Shown here in pieces: positions 23,645 to 32,892 of a stretch of 64,000 bases of DNA. Location: assembly GCF_000266905.1 (NCBI RefSeq), contig NC_018027.1, positions 2,480,001 through 2,544,000 on the forward strand, written 5' to 3'. This stretch comes from Mycolicibacterium chubuense NBB4. Its GTDB lineage: Bacteria > Actinomycetota > Actinomycetes > Mycobacteriales > Mycobacteriaceae. Positions within the stretch are counted from its first letter, which is position 1; the number at the start of each line of letters is the position of its first letter. The notes beneath the pieces are model-generated. The model saw only the letters and a list, made by a program, of their open reading frames with translations, did not search any database and was not told where the DNA came from. Both the position numbers and the translations under genes were made by a program.

Positions 23645-24894
23645 CCCAGCGCGCGCAGCACCGCCGCACCCGTCCGTCGCCCGCTCACCAGAGCGCCCTG
23701 GATCGACGCCGTGTCGCGGTGGTCGCCGCACACCCACAGCCCCGCTCCGGCGCGGTTCGGGCGACGAGTGCGCAGTGGTGGCGGCTGCGCGGGCAGCGCG
23801 TCCCTGACGACATGGCGGATCACCGGCTGCCACCCGCCGGCGTCGACACCGAGGATCTCGGCCGCATGTGCGCGCATCTGCGTTTCCGCGGGCTCCGGAC
23901 GGCCGGGTCCCCACAGCGCGGAGGCCTGGACGAGATGACGCCCGGCCGGGGCATACGTCGGCGCCGCCGCACTGATCACCGCGGTGTTCACCACCGGTCC
24001 GCGGGAGCCTGAGCGGCCGTCGACGAACAGCATCGGCGGGCCCGGCCACTCCCGATCGGACGCCCACCAGTCGGTGACGACGCCGTGGGTCGGCACCGGG
24101 TCGGTGCCTGCGAGCGCGGCCGCGGCGCGCGTATCGGTGGCGACGACCACGTGGCGGGCCCGCGCCACCGCGCCGTCTTCGGCGGTGACGCGCCAGCCGG
24201 CGCTGTCGCGGGAGACCTCGACCACCCGGCGCGTGGTGGACACCCGGTCGCCCAGCCGGCCGGCCAGCTGTCGCGGCAGCGCCTGCATGCCTGCCGCCGG
24301 TAGCGCCGGCACCCCGAGGGCGAACATGCGGACCAGCAGCAGAGCGAACGCGTTCGACGTCGATCCGCCGTCGTCGAGGAGGACCCCGGCCAGGAAGCGG
24401 TCGACGACCCGGCGCAACTCTCCGCGCAGTCCGGCGTCGTCCAGTGCCGCGAGCAGCGTCGTGTCGCCGCCCGTGTTGGCCGTCAACGCCGACGGCCGCA
24501 GGGCGGGATAGGCCCAGCGAACCAGCGCCACGACATCGGACGGACGGACAGCGCGCTTGGCCAGCATGCCCGGTACGCGGGTGGGGCGGCGCAGCGGATG
24601 CGCCAGGATGACGGCGTCGTCCTCGCGCCGCACTCCGACGCCGGCTCCGAAATGCTGCAGTCGCAGGTTCGCGATGTCCACGCTGCGCGCCAGCTCCGGA
24701 TAGGCGGGGTTGAGGACCTGGAAACCGCGGTCGCACCGGAAGCCGTCGACGACGTCGGTCCGGATCCGGCCGCCGACCTCGTCGCCGGCTTCCCAGACCC
24801 GGACGTCCCGCCCGGCGGCCGCCACGACGCCGGCGCAGCGCAGGCCGGCCAGCCCGGCGCCCACCACGAGGACCTCGGCCTCTTCAGCAACCAT
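23641..24894 (-). CDS. FAD-dependent amine oxidase/desaturase-like protein
   Basis: The 417-residue flavoprotein has an N-terminal dinucleotide-binding motif, VLVVGAGLAGLRCA, then WEAGDEVGGRIRTD, as in protoporphyrinogen oxidase, phytoene desaturase and monoamine oxidases. The C-terminal FAD motif reads GLWVCGDHRDTASIQGALVSGRRTGAAV. The substrate cannot be read from the sequence. GAGGAGG upstream of the ATG is a good Shine-Dalgarno site. The gene is convergent with secG (4-bp overlap) and divergent from ppc. Confidence 0.88.
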   Translation of the reverse strand: MVAEEAEVLVVGAGLAGLRCAGVVAAAGRDVRVWEAGDEVGGRIRTDVVDGFRCDRGFQVLNPAYPELARSVDIANLRLQHFGAGVGVRREDDAVILAHPLRRPTRVPGMLAKRAVRPSDVVALVRWAYPALRPSALTANTGGDTTLLAALDDAGLRGELRRVVDRFLAGVLLDDGGSTSNAFALLLVRMFALGVPALPAAGMQALPRQLAGRLGDRVSTTRRVVEVSRDSAGWRVTAEDGAVARARHVVVATDTRAAAALAGTDPVPTHGVVTDWWASDREWPGPPMLFVDGRSGSRGPVVNTAVISAAAPTYAPAGRHLVQASALWGPGRPEPAETQMRAHAAEILGVDAGGWQPVIRHVVRDALPAQPPPLRTRRPNRAGAGLWVCGDHRDTASIQGALVSGRRTGAAVLRALG

Positions 24895-24975
24895 TCACCC
24901 GCCTCCTCGCGTGGCCCCACGGTACACACGCAAGGGCCCCGGACGGCCCGCCATGCGCCGACCGGACGGCGAGTC

Positions 24976-24990
24976 GATACTTGACCAATG
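24976..24990 (+). promoter_or_regulatory. Leaderless promoter of ppc
   Basis: GATACT at 24976-24981 lies 6 nt before the ATG at 24988, the same arrangement as for the minus-strand gene at 19474. Confidence 0.6.
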
Positions 24991-27810
24991 GCTCAGACAT
25001 CCGACCTCGCACCCATCGGCTCCGTACAGCGGACGCAGGGAGGGCGTGAAGCCACCGAGCCGATGCGCGAAGACATCCGCCTGCTCGGAGCCATCCTCGG
25101 CGACACGGTCCGCGAGCAGAACGGCGAGGAGACCTTCGACCTGGTCGAGCGTGCCCGCGTCGAGTCCTTCCGGGTGCGCCGGTCCGAGATCGACCGGTCC
25201 GAGCTGGCCACGCTGTTCGACGGGATCGACGTCGGTGAGGCCATCCCGGTGATCCGCGCGTTCACCCACTTCGCGCTGCTGGCCAACGTCGCCGAGGACA
25301 TCCACCGGGAGCGGCGCCGGGCCATCCACGAGGCCGCCGGCGAACCACCGCAGAACAGCAGCCTGGCCGCGACCTACCTGAAGCTCGACGGCGCCGACCT
25401 CGACGCCGCAACCGTCGCCGACGCACTCACCGGAGCGCTCGTGGCGCCCGTCATCACCGCGCATCCCACCGAGACCAGGCGGCGCACGGTCTTCGACACC
25501 CAGCACCGGATCACCGAGCTGATGCGCCTGCGCCTGCACGGGCACACGACGACCGACGACGGCCGCGACCTCGAGCGGGAACTGCGCCGCCACATCCTCA
25601 CGCTGTGGCAGACCGCGCTGATCCGGCTGTCCCGGCTGAAGATCTCCGACGAGATCGAGACCGGCCTGCGGTACTACCCCGCGGCATTCTTCGACGTGAT
25701 CCCGGAGGTCAACGCCCAGGTGCGGGCGGCCCTGCAGGCACGCTGGCCCGATGCCGGCCTGCTCGAGGAGCCGATCCTGCGGCCCGGTTCGTGGATCGGT
25801 GGGGACCGGGACGGCAATCCCAACGTCACCGCCGACGTGGTGCGGCTGGCCACGGGCAGCGCGGCGTACACCGCGTTCGCGCACTACCTCAGCGAGCTGA
25901 CCGCGCTGGAACAGGAACTGTCGATGTCGGTGCGCCTGGTGCACATCACCGACGCCCTGGCCGCGCTGGCCGACGCGTGCCACGAGCCGGCGCGTGCCGA
26001 CGAGCCGTACCGCCGCGCGCTGCGCGTGGTGCACGCGCGGCTCACGGCCACGGCCCGGCAGATCCTCGACCGCCGAGCCGAGCACGAGCTCGACCTCGGC
26101 ATGGAGGCCTACGAGGCGCCGGCCGAGCTGCTGGCCGACCTCGACGTCATCGACGCCTCGCTGCGCGGCCACGGCAGCGCCGTCCTGGCCGACGACCGGC
26201 TGGGCCGCCTGCGAGAAGCGGTCCGTGTCTTCGGGTTTCACCTGTCCGGACTCGACATGCGACAGAACTCCGACGTGCACGAGGAGGTCGTGGCCGAGCT
26301 TCTCGCCTGGGCCGGGGTGCACACCGACTACATGTCGCTGTCCGAGCCGGAACGGGTCGATCTGCTGGCCGCGGAGCTGGCCACCCGGCGGCCGCTGACG
26401 GGCCCGGGTGCGGTGGGCGTCCCGCCCGCGTGCGGGGGACTGTCGGAACTCGCGCGCAAGGAGCTCGACATCGTGTCGGCGGCGGCACGGGCCGTGCACG
26501 TCTTCGGCGCGCAGGCCGTGCCGAACTACATCATCTCGATGTGCCGGTCGGTGTCGGACATGCTCGAGGCGGCGATCCTGCTCAAGGAGGCCGGCCTGCT
26601 CGACGCCTCGTCGGAGACTCCGTACGCACCGGTCGGCATCGTGCCGTTGTTCGAGACCATCGACGACCTCCAGCGAGGATCCGCCACTCTCGAAGCGGCA
26701 CTTGACCTTCCGCTCTACCGCGCGGTCGTGGCCGCGCGCGGCGACAGCCAGGAGGTGATGCTCGGTTACTCGGACTCCAACAAGGACGGCGGATACCTGG
26801 CCGCGAACTGGGCGCTGTACCGGGCCGAGCTCGATCTCGTCGAGTCGGCCCGCAAGACCGGCATCCGGTTGCGCCTGTTCCACGGCCGCGGCGGCACCGT
26901 CGGCCGCGGCGGCGGTCCGAGCTACGAGGCGATCCTGGCCCAGCCGCCCGGCGCGGTGCGGGGCTCGCTGCGGATCACCGAACAGGGAGAGGTGATCGCC
27001 GCCAAGTACGCCGAGCCGCGCATCGCCCACCGCAACCTGGAGACCCTGCTCGCCGCGACGCTCGAGGCGACCCTGCTCGACGTCGAGGGGCTCGGCGATG
27101 CGGCCGGGCCGGCCTACGAGGTGCTCGACGACCTGGCCGAGCGCGCGCAGCGTGCCTACGCCGAACTGGTGCACGAGACACCGGGATTCGTCGACTACTT
27201 CAAGGCCTCGACTCCGGTCAGCGAGATCGGCGCACTCAACATCGGCAGCAGGCCGACGTCGCGCAAGCCGACCACGTCGATCTCCGACCTGCGGGCGATC
27301 CCGTGGGTGCTGGCGTGGAGCCAGTCGCGGGTGATGCTGCCCGGCTGGTACGGCACCGGTACCGCGTTCGAGCATTGGATCGACGACGGCAACGACCCGG
27401 ACGCGCGGCTGGAGGTCCTGCGCGACCTCTACCGGCGCTGGCCCTTCTTCGCGACCGTGCTGTCGAACATGGCTCAGGTGCTGGCCAAGTCGGACCTCGG
27501 GCTGGCCGCGCGCTACGCCGAACTCGTCGACGACGAGGCGCTACGGCGGCGGGTCTTCGACAAGATCGCCGACGAGCACGAGCGCACGATCCGCATGTAC
27601 AAGATGATCACCGGCCAGGACGACCTGCTGGCCGACAACCCGGCGCTGGCCCGGTCGGTGTTCAACCGGTTCCCGTACCTCGAGCCGCTCAATCACCTGC
27701 AGGTCGAACTGCTGCGCCGCTACCGCTCGGGTGACGAGGACGAACTCGTGCAGCGCGGCATCCTGCTGACGATGAGCGGGCTGGCCACCGCGCTGCGCAA
27801 CAGCGGCTGA
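24988..27810 (+). CDS. ppc: Phosphoenolpyruvate carboxylase
   Basis: The 940-residue enzyme carboxylates PEP to oxaloacetate to refill the TCA cycle. The catalytic His is in [12 protein letters not shown] near 158; other motifs are [25 protein letters not shown] near 593 and [19 protein letters not shown] near 631. The C-terminus ends ALRNSG, close to the family's QNTG. At about 475-485 it carries VGVPPACGG, absent from the family consensus between RPLTGPG and LSELARKEL; this is encoded by a palindromic mini-element. An array of 25/26-bp repeats begins immediately after the stop. M. tuberculosis lacks ppc, so this marks a different anaplerotic route. Confidence 0.96.
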   Translation: MAQTSDLAPIGSVQRTQGGREATEPMREDIRLLGAILGDTVREQNGEETFDLVERARVESFRVRRSEIDRSELATLFDGIDVGEAIPVIRAFTHFALLANVAEDIHRERRRAIHEAAGEPPQNSSLAATYLKLDGADLDAATVADALTGALVAPVITAHPTETRRRTVFDTQHRITELMRLRLHGHTTTDDGRDLERELRRHILTLWQTALIRLSRLKISDEIETGLRYYPAAFFDVIPEVNAQVRAALQARWPDAGLLEEPILRPGSWIGGDRDGNPNVTADVVRLATGSAAYTAFAHYLSELTALEQELSMSVRLVHITDALAALADACHEPARADEPYRRALRVVHARLTATARQILDRRAEHELDLGMEAYEAPAELLADLDVIDASLRGHGSAVLADDRLGRLREAVRVFGFHLSGLDMRQNSDVHEEVVAELLAWAGVHTDYMSLSEPERVDLLAAELATRRPLTGPGAVGVPPACGGLSELARKELDIVSAAARAVHVFGAQAVPNYIISMCRSVSDMLEAAILLKEAGLLDASSETPYAPVGIVPLFETIDDLQRGSATLEAALDLPLYRAVVAARGDSQEVMLGYSDSNKDGGYLAANWALYRAELDLVESARKTGIRLRLFHGRGGTVGRGGGPSYEAILAQPPGAVRGSLRITEQGEVIAAKYAEPRIAHRNLETLLAATLEATLLDVEGLGDAAGPAYEVLDDLAERAQRAYAELVHETPGFVDYFKASTPVSEIGALNIGSRPTSRKPTTSISDLRAIPWVLAWSQSRVMLPGWYGTGTAFEHWIDDGNDPDARLEVLRDLYRRWPFFATVLSNMAQVLAKSDLGLAARYAELVDDEALRRRVFDKIADEHERTIRMYKMITGQDDLLADNPALARSVFNRFPYLEPLNHLQVELLRRYRSGDEDELVQRGILLTMSGLATALRNSG
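26412..26441 (+). repeat. Palindromic mini-element inserted in ppc
   Basis: A GC-rich segment with the form GTGGG-CGTCCC-GCCCGC-GTGCGGGGGAC. It can fold into a hairpin and encodes VGVPPACGG in frame. The same element occurs inverted at 49601-49631 in sufC, where the minus strand also reads VGVPPACGG. Confidence 0.75.
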
Positions 27811-27934
27811 ATTGTCGCTGTCGCGACGGCGGCTGAATTGTCGCTGCGCAACAGCGGCTGCTTTGTCGCTGTCGCGACGGCGGCTGCTTTGTCGCTGTCG
27901 CGACGGCGGCTGCTTTGTCGCTGTCGCGACGGCG
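27811..27934 (+). repeat. 25/26-bp tandem repeat array after ppc
   Basis: Units at 27811-27836, 27837-27861 (25 bp), 27862-27887, 27888-27913 and a truncated unit 27914-27934. Most contain the 8-bp palindrome GTCGCGAC. The 25-bp unit copies the last 18 coding bases of ppc before its stop. The array fills the gap between the ppc stop and the stop of the convergent gene at 27939. Confidence 0.95.
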
Positions 27935-27938
27935 TCCC

Positions 27939-28310
27939 TTAGAGGCCGGTGGTGCGGCGCACCCTGTCGAGGGCGCCGCGAATCGCGTGCTCGGCCACCC
28001 CGAGCGGCAGGATCACCGACTCGCCGATGCCGACGATGCGCTCGACGCGGGTCACGATGCCCTCCAGCCGGTCGACCACCCCGATGAGGCGGGGAGCCAG
28101 TTCGTCGATGCGGCTGATGGTGTCGTTGAACCGCTCGAGGGTGGCGTCGAGGTTGCCGGTCGAGTTGTTGAGGTCCTCGAGCGTCTCGCTGAGGCCTTCG
28201 AGGATGGTGTCGACCTGTTCCACGGTGACGTCGGCGTTCAGCGCGGCCTTCGCGAGTTTCCTGATCCGCTCGGGACCGGTCCGGACGGGTCTGCCGCTCT
28301 TATCAACCAT
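27939..28310 (-). CDS. Small conserved helical protein (Rv1444c-like)
   Basis: The 123-residue protein begins MVDKSGRPVRTGPERIRKLA and is mainly a long amphipathic helix, with VDTILEGLSETLEDLNNSTGNLDATLERF suggesting a coiled coil at about 35-95. M. tuberculosis has the similar-sized Rv1444c near pgl, which is a positional match only. The ATG is supported by CATACT 6 nt upstream. The stop is 5 bp from a repeat array. Function unknown. Confidence 0.82.
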   Translation of the reverse strand: MVDKSGRPVRTGPERIRKLAKAALNADVTVEQVDTILEGLSETLEDLNNSTGNLDATLERFNDTISRIDELAPRLIGVVDRLEGIVTRVERIVGIGESVILPLGVAEHAIRGALDRVRRTTGL

Positions 28311-28322
28311 CGGGCAAGTATG
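28311..28322 (-). promoter_or_regulatory. Leaderless promoter of the small helical protein
   Basis: On the minus strand CATACT (28322-28317) is followed by 6 nt and then the ATG at 28310. CGGGCA/TGCCCG inverted repeats (28311-28316, 28326-28331) flank it. Confidence 0.55.
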
Positions 28323-28343
28323 ACGTGCCCGCCGAGGCTCGGT

Positions 28344-28368
28344 TACGGTGTTGGAGATGCTCGCATGA
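28344..28368 (+). promoter_or_regulatory. lutA promoter with a 3-codon mini-ORF
   Basis: TACGGT at 28344-28349 lies 7 nt before an ATG at 28357 that encodes only MLA and stops at 28366-28368, overlapping the lutA ATG (28365) as ATGA. Translation of lutA may depend on this minicistron. Confidence 0.35.
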
Positions 28369-29111
28369 ACGTCCGGGTGGCTTTGTTCGCCACCTGCTAC
28401 AACGACCTGATGTGGCCGGAGACGCCCAAAGCCGTTGTGCGGCTTCTTCGCCGCCTCGGCTGTGAGGTCGACTTCCCGGTCGCCCAGACGTGCTGCGGGC
28501 AGCCGTTCACCAACACCGGGTACGCCGGTGAAGCCATCCCCGCCGTCCGCGCGTTCACCGCCGCTTTCGCCGGATACGACGCAGTGGTCGCACCGTCGGG
28601 GTCGTGCGTCGGCTCCGTACGTCATCAGCACCGCGACATCGCCGCGCGTGCCGCCGATCCGCGGTTGCAGGCAGCCGTCGACGCCGTCGCACCCCTCGTC
28701 TACGAACTCTCCGAGTTCCTGGTCGACGTGCTGGGCGTCACCGACGTCGGGGCGTACTTCCCGCACCGGGTGACCTACCACCCGACGTGTCACTCGCTGC
28801 GGATGCTGCGCGTCGCGGACCGGCCGCGCCGGCTACTCGAGGCGGTGCGCGGGATCGACCTCGTCGACCTGCCCCGCGCCGAGCAGTGTTGCGGATTCGG
28901 TGGCACGTTCGCGGTGAAGAACGCCGACACCTCGGTGGCGATGGGTTTCGACAAGGCCGCCGCAGCCCACGACAGCGGAGCTGAAGTGCTTGTGGCGGGT
29001 GACAATTCGTGTCTCGCCCACATCGGTGGTCTGCTGTCTCGGCAGCGCAGCGGTATGCGGGTGATGCACCTCGCCGAGGTCCTGGCCAGTACCGAGCAGG
29101 CGCCGGCATGA
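28365..29111 (+). CDS. lutA: L-lactate utilisation protein LutA (Fe-S oxidoreductase)
   Basis: The 248-residue protein has two cysteine-rich CCG domains: CCGQP near 43 and CCGFGGTF near 174, each with upstream cysteines (ATCYND, YHPTCHS). It forms the LutABC complex, which oxidises L-lactate to pyruvate. It starts a plus-strand lutABC operon with ATGA overlap to lutB. The operon lies between the small helical gene and the pentose phosphate genes, a place where M. tuberculosis has none of them. Confidence 0.93.
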   Translation: MNVRVALFATCYNDLMWPETPKAVVRLLRRLGCEVDFPVAQTCCGQPFTNTGYAGEAIPAVRAFTAAFAGYDAVVAPSGSCVGSVRHQHRDIAARAADPRLQAAVDAVAPLVYELSEFLVDVLGVTDVGAYFPHRVTYHPTCHSLRMLRVADRPRRLLEAVRGIDLVDLPRAEQCCGFGGTFAVKNADTSVAMGFDKAAAAHDSGAEVLVAGDNSCLAHIGGLLSRQRSGMRVMHLAEVLASTEQAPA

Positions 29112-30598
29112 CAGGCGGTCACCCCCACGTCGGGGTCACGGGTGCCTTTCTCGGCCTTCCCTCCTTTCCCGTCGCCGCCAGGTCCGCGCTCGCCGATTCG
29201 GTGCAGCGCGCCAACCTGGCCCACGCCACCGGCACCATCCGTGCCAAACGGGCTTCCGTCGTCGGCGAACTCGACAACTGGGAGCAGTTGCGGCTGGCCG
29301 CCGAAGCCATCAAGGACGCGGCGCTGCACCGCCTCGACGAGCACCTGGAGACCTTCGAGGCCAACGCCACCGCCGCCGGAGCCACCGTGCACTGGGCGCG
29401 CGACGCCGAGGAGGCCAACCGCATCGTCGTCGGTCTGGTGCAGCGGACGGGCGCTTCGGAAGTGGTCAAGGTCAAGTCGATGGCCACGCAGGAGATCGAG
29501 CTCAACGAGGCACTTCACGCCGCCGGGATCGCCGCGTGGGAAACCGATCTCGCGGAGCTGATCGTGCAACTGGGTGACGACTGGCCCAGCCACATCCTGG
29601 TCCCCGCGATCCACCGCAACCGCGCCGAGGTCCGCGAGATCTTCCTGCGCGAGATGGGCAAGGTCGGCCGCCCCGCACCCGGGGATCTGACCGACGAACC
29701 ACGCCGGCTTGCCGAGGCCGCCCGGCTGCACCTGAGGGAGAAGTTCTTGCGAGCCCGGGTCGCGGTGTCGGGGGCGAACTTCGCGATCGCCGAGACCGGC
29801 AGCCTCGTCGTGGTCGAATCCGAGGGCAACGGGCGGATGTGCCTGACGCTGCCGGAGACGCTGATCTCCGTGGTCGGCATCGAGAAGATCCTGCCGTCCT
29901 GGCGCGATCTGGAGGTCATGCTCCAGGTGCTGCCGCGCAGCAGCACGGGGGAGCGGGAGAACCCGTACACCTCGATCTGGACCGGGCCCGCGGCCGGTGA
30001 CGGACCGCGCGACGTCCACATCGTGCTGCTCGACAACGGGCGCACCGGGGTGCTCTCCGACGCCAAGGGCCGCGACGCCCTGCGGTGCATCCGCTGTTCG
30101 GCGTGCCTGAACGTGTGTCCGGTCTACGAGCGGGCCGGCGGACACGCCTACGGCTCGGTGTATCCCGGCCCGATCGGGGCCGTGCTGACCCCGCAGCTGC
30201 GGGGGATCGGCAGCGACATCGACAAGTCGCTGCCGTACGCCTCGAGCCTGTGCGGCGCGTGCTTCGACGTGTGTCCCGTCCGGATCGACATCCCGTCGAT
30301 GCTGGTGCACATGCGCACCCGGGTGGTCGACGAGAACCGGGGTGGTCTGCCGTCTGCTGAAGGTCTCGCGATGAAGGCGGCCGGCTGGTTGTTCGGCGAC
30401 CACCGACGGTGGCAGGCGGCCGAGAAGGCTGCCGCGGGCGGCGGAAAAGCGTTGCGCAGCAGACTGTTCGGCGGCAAGGACGCCCTGCGCTCGCTGCCGT
30501 GGCCGGCGAGCGCCTGGTCGGGCGCCCGGGATGCGCCGGTGCCGCCGGCCGAGTCGTTCCGGGCGTGGTGGGAGCGGACGGGGGGCTGTGATGAGTGA
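29108..30598 (+). CDS. lutB: L-lactate utilisation protein LutB (Fe-S, LUD domain)
   Basis: The 496-residue protein has an N-terminal LUD domain with KSMATQEIELNEAL and ETGSLVVVESEGN, then two ferredoxin-like 4Fe-4S motifs: CIRCSACLNVCP near 327 and CGACFDVCPVRI near 381. It is the electron-transfer subunit of the lactate oxidation complex. The ATG overlaps the lutA stop; its own stop lies inside lutC with an 8-bp overlap. Confidence 0.94.
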   Translation: MTGGHPHVGVTGAFLGLPSFPVAARSALADSVQRANLAHATGTIRAKRASVVGELDNWEQLRLAAEAIKDAALHRLDEHLETFEANATAAGATVHWARDAEEANRIVVGLVQRTGASEVVKVKSMATQEIELNEALHAAGIAAWETDLAELIVQLGDDWPSHILVPAIHRNRAEVREIFLREMGKVGRPAPGDLTDEPRRLAEAARLHLREKFLRARVAVSGANFAIAETGSLVVVESEGNGRMCLTLPETLISVVGIEKILPSWRDLEVMLQVLPRSSTGERENPYTSIWTGPAAGDGPRDVHIVLLDNGRTGVLSDAKGRDALRCIRCSACLNVCPVYERAGGHAYGSVYPGPIGAVLTPQLRGIGSDIDKSLPYASSLCGACFDVCPVRIDIPSMLVHMRTRVVDENRGGLPSAEGLAMKAAGWLFGDHRRWQAAEKAAAGGGKALRSRLFGGKDALRSLPWPASAWSGARDAPVPPAESFRAWWERTGGCDE

Positions 30599-31211
30599 CG
30601 CACGGCAGCAGATCCTCGACAGGATCCGGCACGCGCTCGCCGACCGGCCCGAGGTGCCCGACGTGCCGTGGGTCTACGGGCGGGCGGTCGGCACCGGGGA
30701 TGTCGACCTGGTCGCGCGGTTCGTCGAGCGCGTAACCGACTACCGCGCCGACGTCGAGCGGATCGACGAGCCGGGCATCGGCGCGGCGATCACTGCGGCA
30801 TTACGGGGATGCACGCACGTGGTCGCCGACGATGCGGTCCGGCAGGCGTGGCCGGACAGTGCCCGCTGGGTGGCCGGTGCGGACCTGACGGCAGATCAGC
30901 TCGACGCGGTGGACGCGGTGGTCACCACCGCGACCGTCGCGATCGCCAACACCGGAACCCTCGTCCTCGACCACGGCCCGGGCCAGGGGCGGCGCGCGAT
31001 GAGCCTGGTTCCCGACGTTCACGTCTGCGTCGTCAGGGCCGGCCAGATCGTCGACGACGTGCCCGAAGCGGTTGCCCGACTGGTGGAATCGGGAGTGCAC
31101 GTCCGCCCGTTGACATGGATCAGCGGGCCGAGCGCGACGAGCGACATCGAACTCGACCGCGTCGAAGGGGTGCACGGCCCGCGCACGCTGCGCGTAATCG
31201 TCGTCGGCTGA
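30591..31211 (+). CDS. lutC: L-lactate utilisation protein LutC (LUD domain)
   Basis: The 206-residue protein is a single LUD domain: ATVAIANTGTLVLDHGPGQGRRAMSLVPDVHVCVV carries the conserved TGT and Gly-rich elements. The ATG at 30591 overlaps the end of lutB by 8 bp. It ends 38 bp before the stop of the convergent pgl. Together with lutA and lutB it supports growth on lactate, which would feed pyruvate to the TCA cycle beside ppc. Confidence 0.92.
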   Translation: MSDARQQILDRIRHALADRPEVPDVPWVYGRAVGTGDVDLVARFVERVTDYRADVERIDEPGIGAAITAALRGCTHVVADDAVRQAWPDSARWVAGADLTADQLDAVDAVVTTATVAIANTGTLVLDHGPGQGRRAMSLVPDVHVCVVRAGQIVDDVPEAVARLVESGVHVRPLTWISGPSATSDIELDRVEGVHGPRTLRVIVVG

Positions 31212-31249
31212 TCTGAGTTGACCCGCTGGAACGCTGCGATCCTGGGCGG

Positions 31250-31984
31250 TCAGAGCTTCGATGCCGCCTGCTCGTCGAGCAGCCACACCGTGGCATCGGT
31301 TCCCACGGCCCCGGCCGCGGGCACATCGACCGGCTTCGCCCCGCCGATCGCCGCGGCCACGGCGTCGGCCTTGCCCTCGCCGGACACCACGAGCCAGACC
31401 TCGCGCGAGCGCCGAACCGCGGGCAGTGTCAACGTGATCCGCCGCGGCGGCGGCTTCGGGGAGTCGGTCACACCGACGACCGTGCGCTCGGTCTCCTTGA
31501 CCGCTGCGCTGTCGGGGAACAGCGAATTGACGTGTCCCTCCGGCCCCATACCCAGCAGATGGACGTCGAACGCCGGGGTGAGTTGCCCGCCTCCGGCCTC
31601 GGCCAGCACCTGCGCGTAGGCCTCGGCCGCCGCGTCGAGCGCGTCGCCGAACTCACCGTCGCTCGGGGCGATCGCGTGCACATTCGCCGCGGGGATGTCG
31701 ATGTGGTCGAGCAGCGCCTCGCGGGCCTGCTTGTCGTTGCGCTCGTCGTCGTCGTGCGGAACGAACCGTTCGTCGCCCCAGAACACATGCACCTTCGACC
31801 AGTCGACCTCGCCGCCGCGCTCACCGACCCGCTTGAGCAGGCCGATACCCGTGCCGCCACCGGTCAGCACGATGCTGGCGGTGCCCCGCGCCTCGATCGC
31901 GGCGGTGATCGCCGCGACCAGCCTGTCCCCGGCTGCGGCGACCAGAGTGTCTGCGTCGGAATATGTTTCAACGATCGGCTTCAT
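31250..31984 (-). CDS. pgl: 6-phosphogluconolactonase
   Basis: The 244-residue enzyme hydrolyses 6-phosphogluconolactone. Conserved motifs are [33 protein letters not shown] and [13 protein letters not shown]. It is the last gene of the minus-strand operon tkt-tal-zwf-opcA-pgl. The ATG at 31984 overlaps the opcA stop by 4 bp. It is called devB in M. tuberculosis annotation. Confidence 0.96.
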   Translation of the reverse strand: MKPIVETYSDADTLVAAAGDRLVAAITAAIEARGTASIVLTGGGTGIGLLKRVGERGGEVDWSKVHVFWGDERFVPHDDDERNDKQAREALLDHIDIPAANVHAIAPSDGEFGDALDAAAEAYAQVLAEAGGGQLTPAFDVHLLGMGPEGHVNSLFPDSAAVKETERTVVGVTDSPKPPPRRITLTLPAVRRSREVWLVVSGEGKADAVAAAIGGAKPVDVPAAGAVGTDATVWLLDEQAASKL

Positions 31985-32892
31985 CGGTAGACCACCTTGT
32001 CGATACCTGCGAGCGCTTCGCGGTAGATCTCGTCGGCATCCAGCCGGCGCAGTTCTTCGGCGAGGCATTCCGGGACGTCTCTGCGTGCGAGCGGAAGCAG
32101 GGCGACAGGACGCGACGTGCGGCTCAGCGTCGCGGTCACCCCCTCCTGCGGGCGGCTGAGCGTCACCGTCTCGCTGGCCCGGTTCAACTCGACTTTCAGG
32201 GTGCCGACCGCGCGGGTGACCGTGCCGTCGATCCGGCTGGCCAGCCAGCCCGCCAGCAGGTCCAGGGCGGGCTCGGACTGCAGCCCGGAGACCACCGCCG
32301 ACTCGATCGGCTCGTGTGGCGGTTCGTCGATGGCCGACGCCAGCAGTGCGCGCCAGTACGTGATGCGGCTCCACGAGATGTCGGTGTCGCCCGCGGCGTA
32401 TCCGGGCAGCCGGCTCTTGATCGCCGCGAGTGGCTCCTCGGCGCGGGTGGCGTCGGTGATCCGCCGGATCGCGAGCCTGCCCAGCGCATCCTGCGACGGA
32501 TCGGCCGGTGCGACGGTCGGCCACCACGCCACCACCGGGGTGTCGGGCAGCAGGAACGGCAGCACCACGCTGTCGGCGTGCCCGGCGAGTTCACCGGACA
32601 GACGCAGCACCACGACCTCGCCGGCACCGGCGTCGCGGCCGACCCGCAGTTCGGCGTCCAGCCGGGCGTCGCCGGCTCCGCGGTCGCCGGCGAGCGTGAC
32701 GATGATGCGGCACGGATGCTCACGGCTGGCGTACGTGGCCGCGTCGATGGCCGGTTCCAGCGACTCCTCGCCGTCGACGGAGATGACCAGGGTCAGCACC
32801 CGGCCGAGCGTGATGGCGCCGCCCTCTTCGCGGAGCCCGGTGATCCTCTTGTTGATCTCGCTGGTGCTGGTGTTGGACAGTTCGACGATCAC
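31981..32892 (-). CDS. opcA: Glucose-6-phosphate dehydrogenase assembly protein OpcA
   Basis: The predicted protein has 303 residues, the same length as in M. tuberculosis. OpcA activates G6PDH in cyanobacteria and actinobacteria. I choose the GTG at 32892, giving [17 protein letters not shown], because it overlaps the zwf stop by one base (TAGTG) and matches the family N-terminus; ATG 32907 would add five residues. The chain contains [15 protein letters not shown] and [11 protein letters not shown]. Confidence 0.93.
   Translation of the reverse strand: MIVELSNTSTSEINKRITGLREEGGAITLGRVLTLVISVDGEESLEPAIDAATYASREHPCRIIVTLAGDRGAGDARLDAELRVGRDAGAGEVVVLRLSGELAGHADSVVLPFLLPDTPVVAWWPTVAPADPSQDALGRLAIRRITDATRAEEPLAAIKSRLPGYAAGDTDISWSRITYWRALLASAIDEPPHEPIESAVVSGLQSEPALDLLAGWLASRIDGTVTRAVGTLKVELNRASETVTLSRPQEGVTATLSRTSRPVALLPLARRDVPECLAEELRRLDADEIYREALAGIDKVVYR

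Noticed and set aside
24895..27375. An 826-codon minus-strand frame opposite ppc
   Set aside because: It is the antisense shadow of ppc and has no protein-family features.
27811..27934. A CRISPR array
   Set aside because: The units are directly adjacent with no unique spacers, and no cas genes are near; the same holds for 2077-2157 and 42603-42674.
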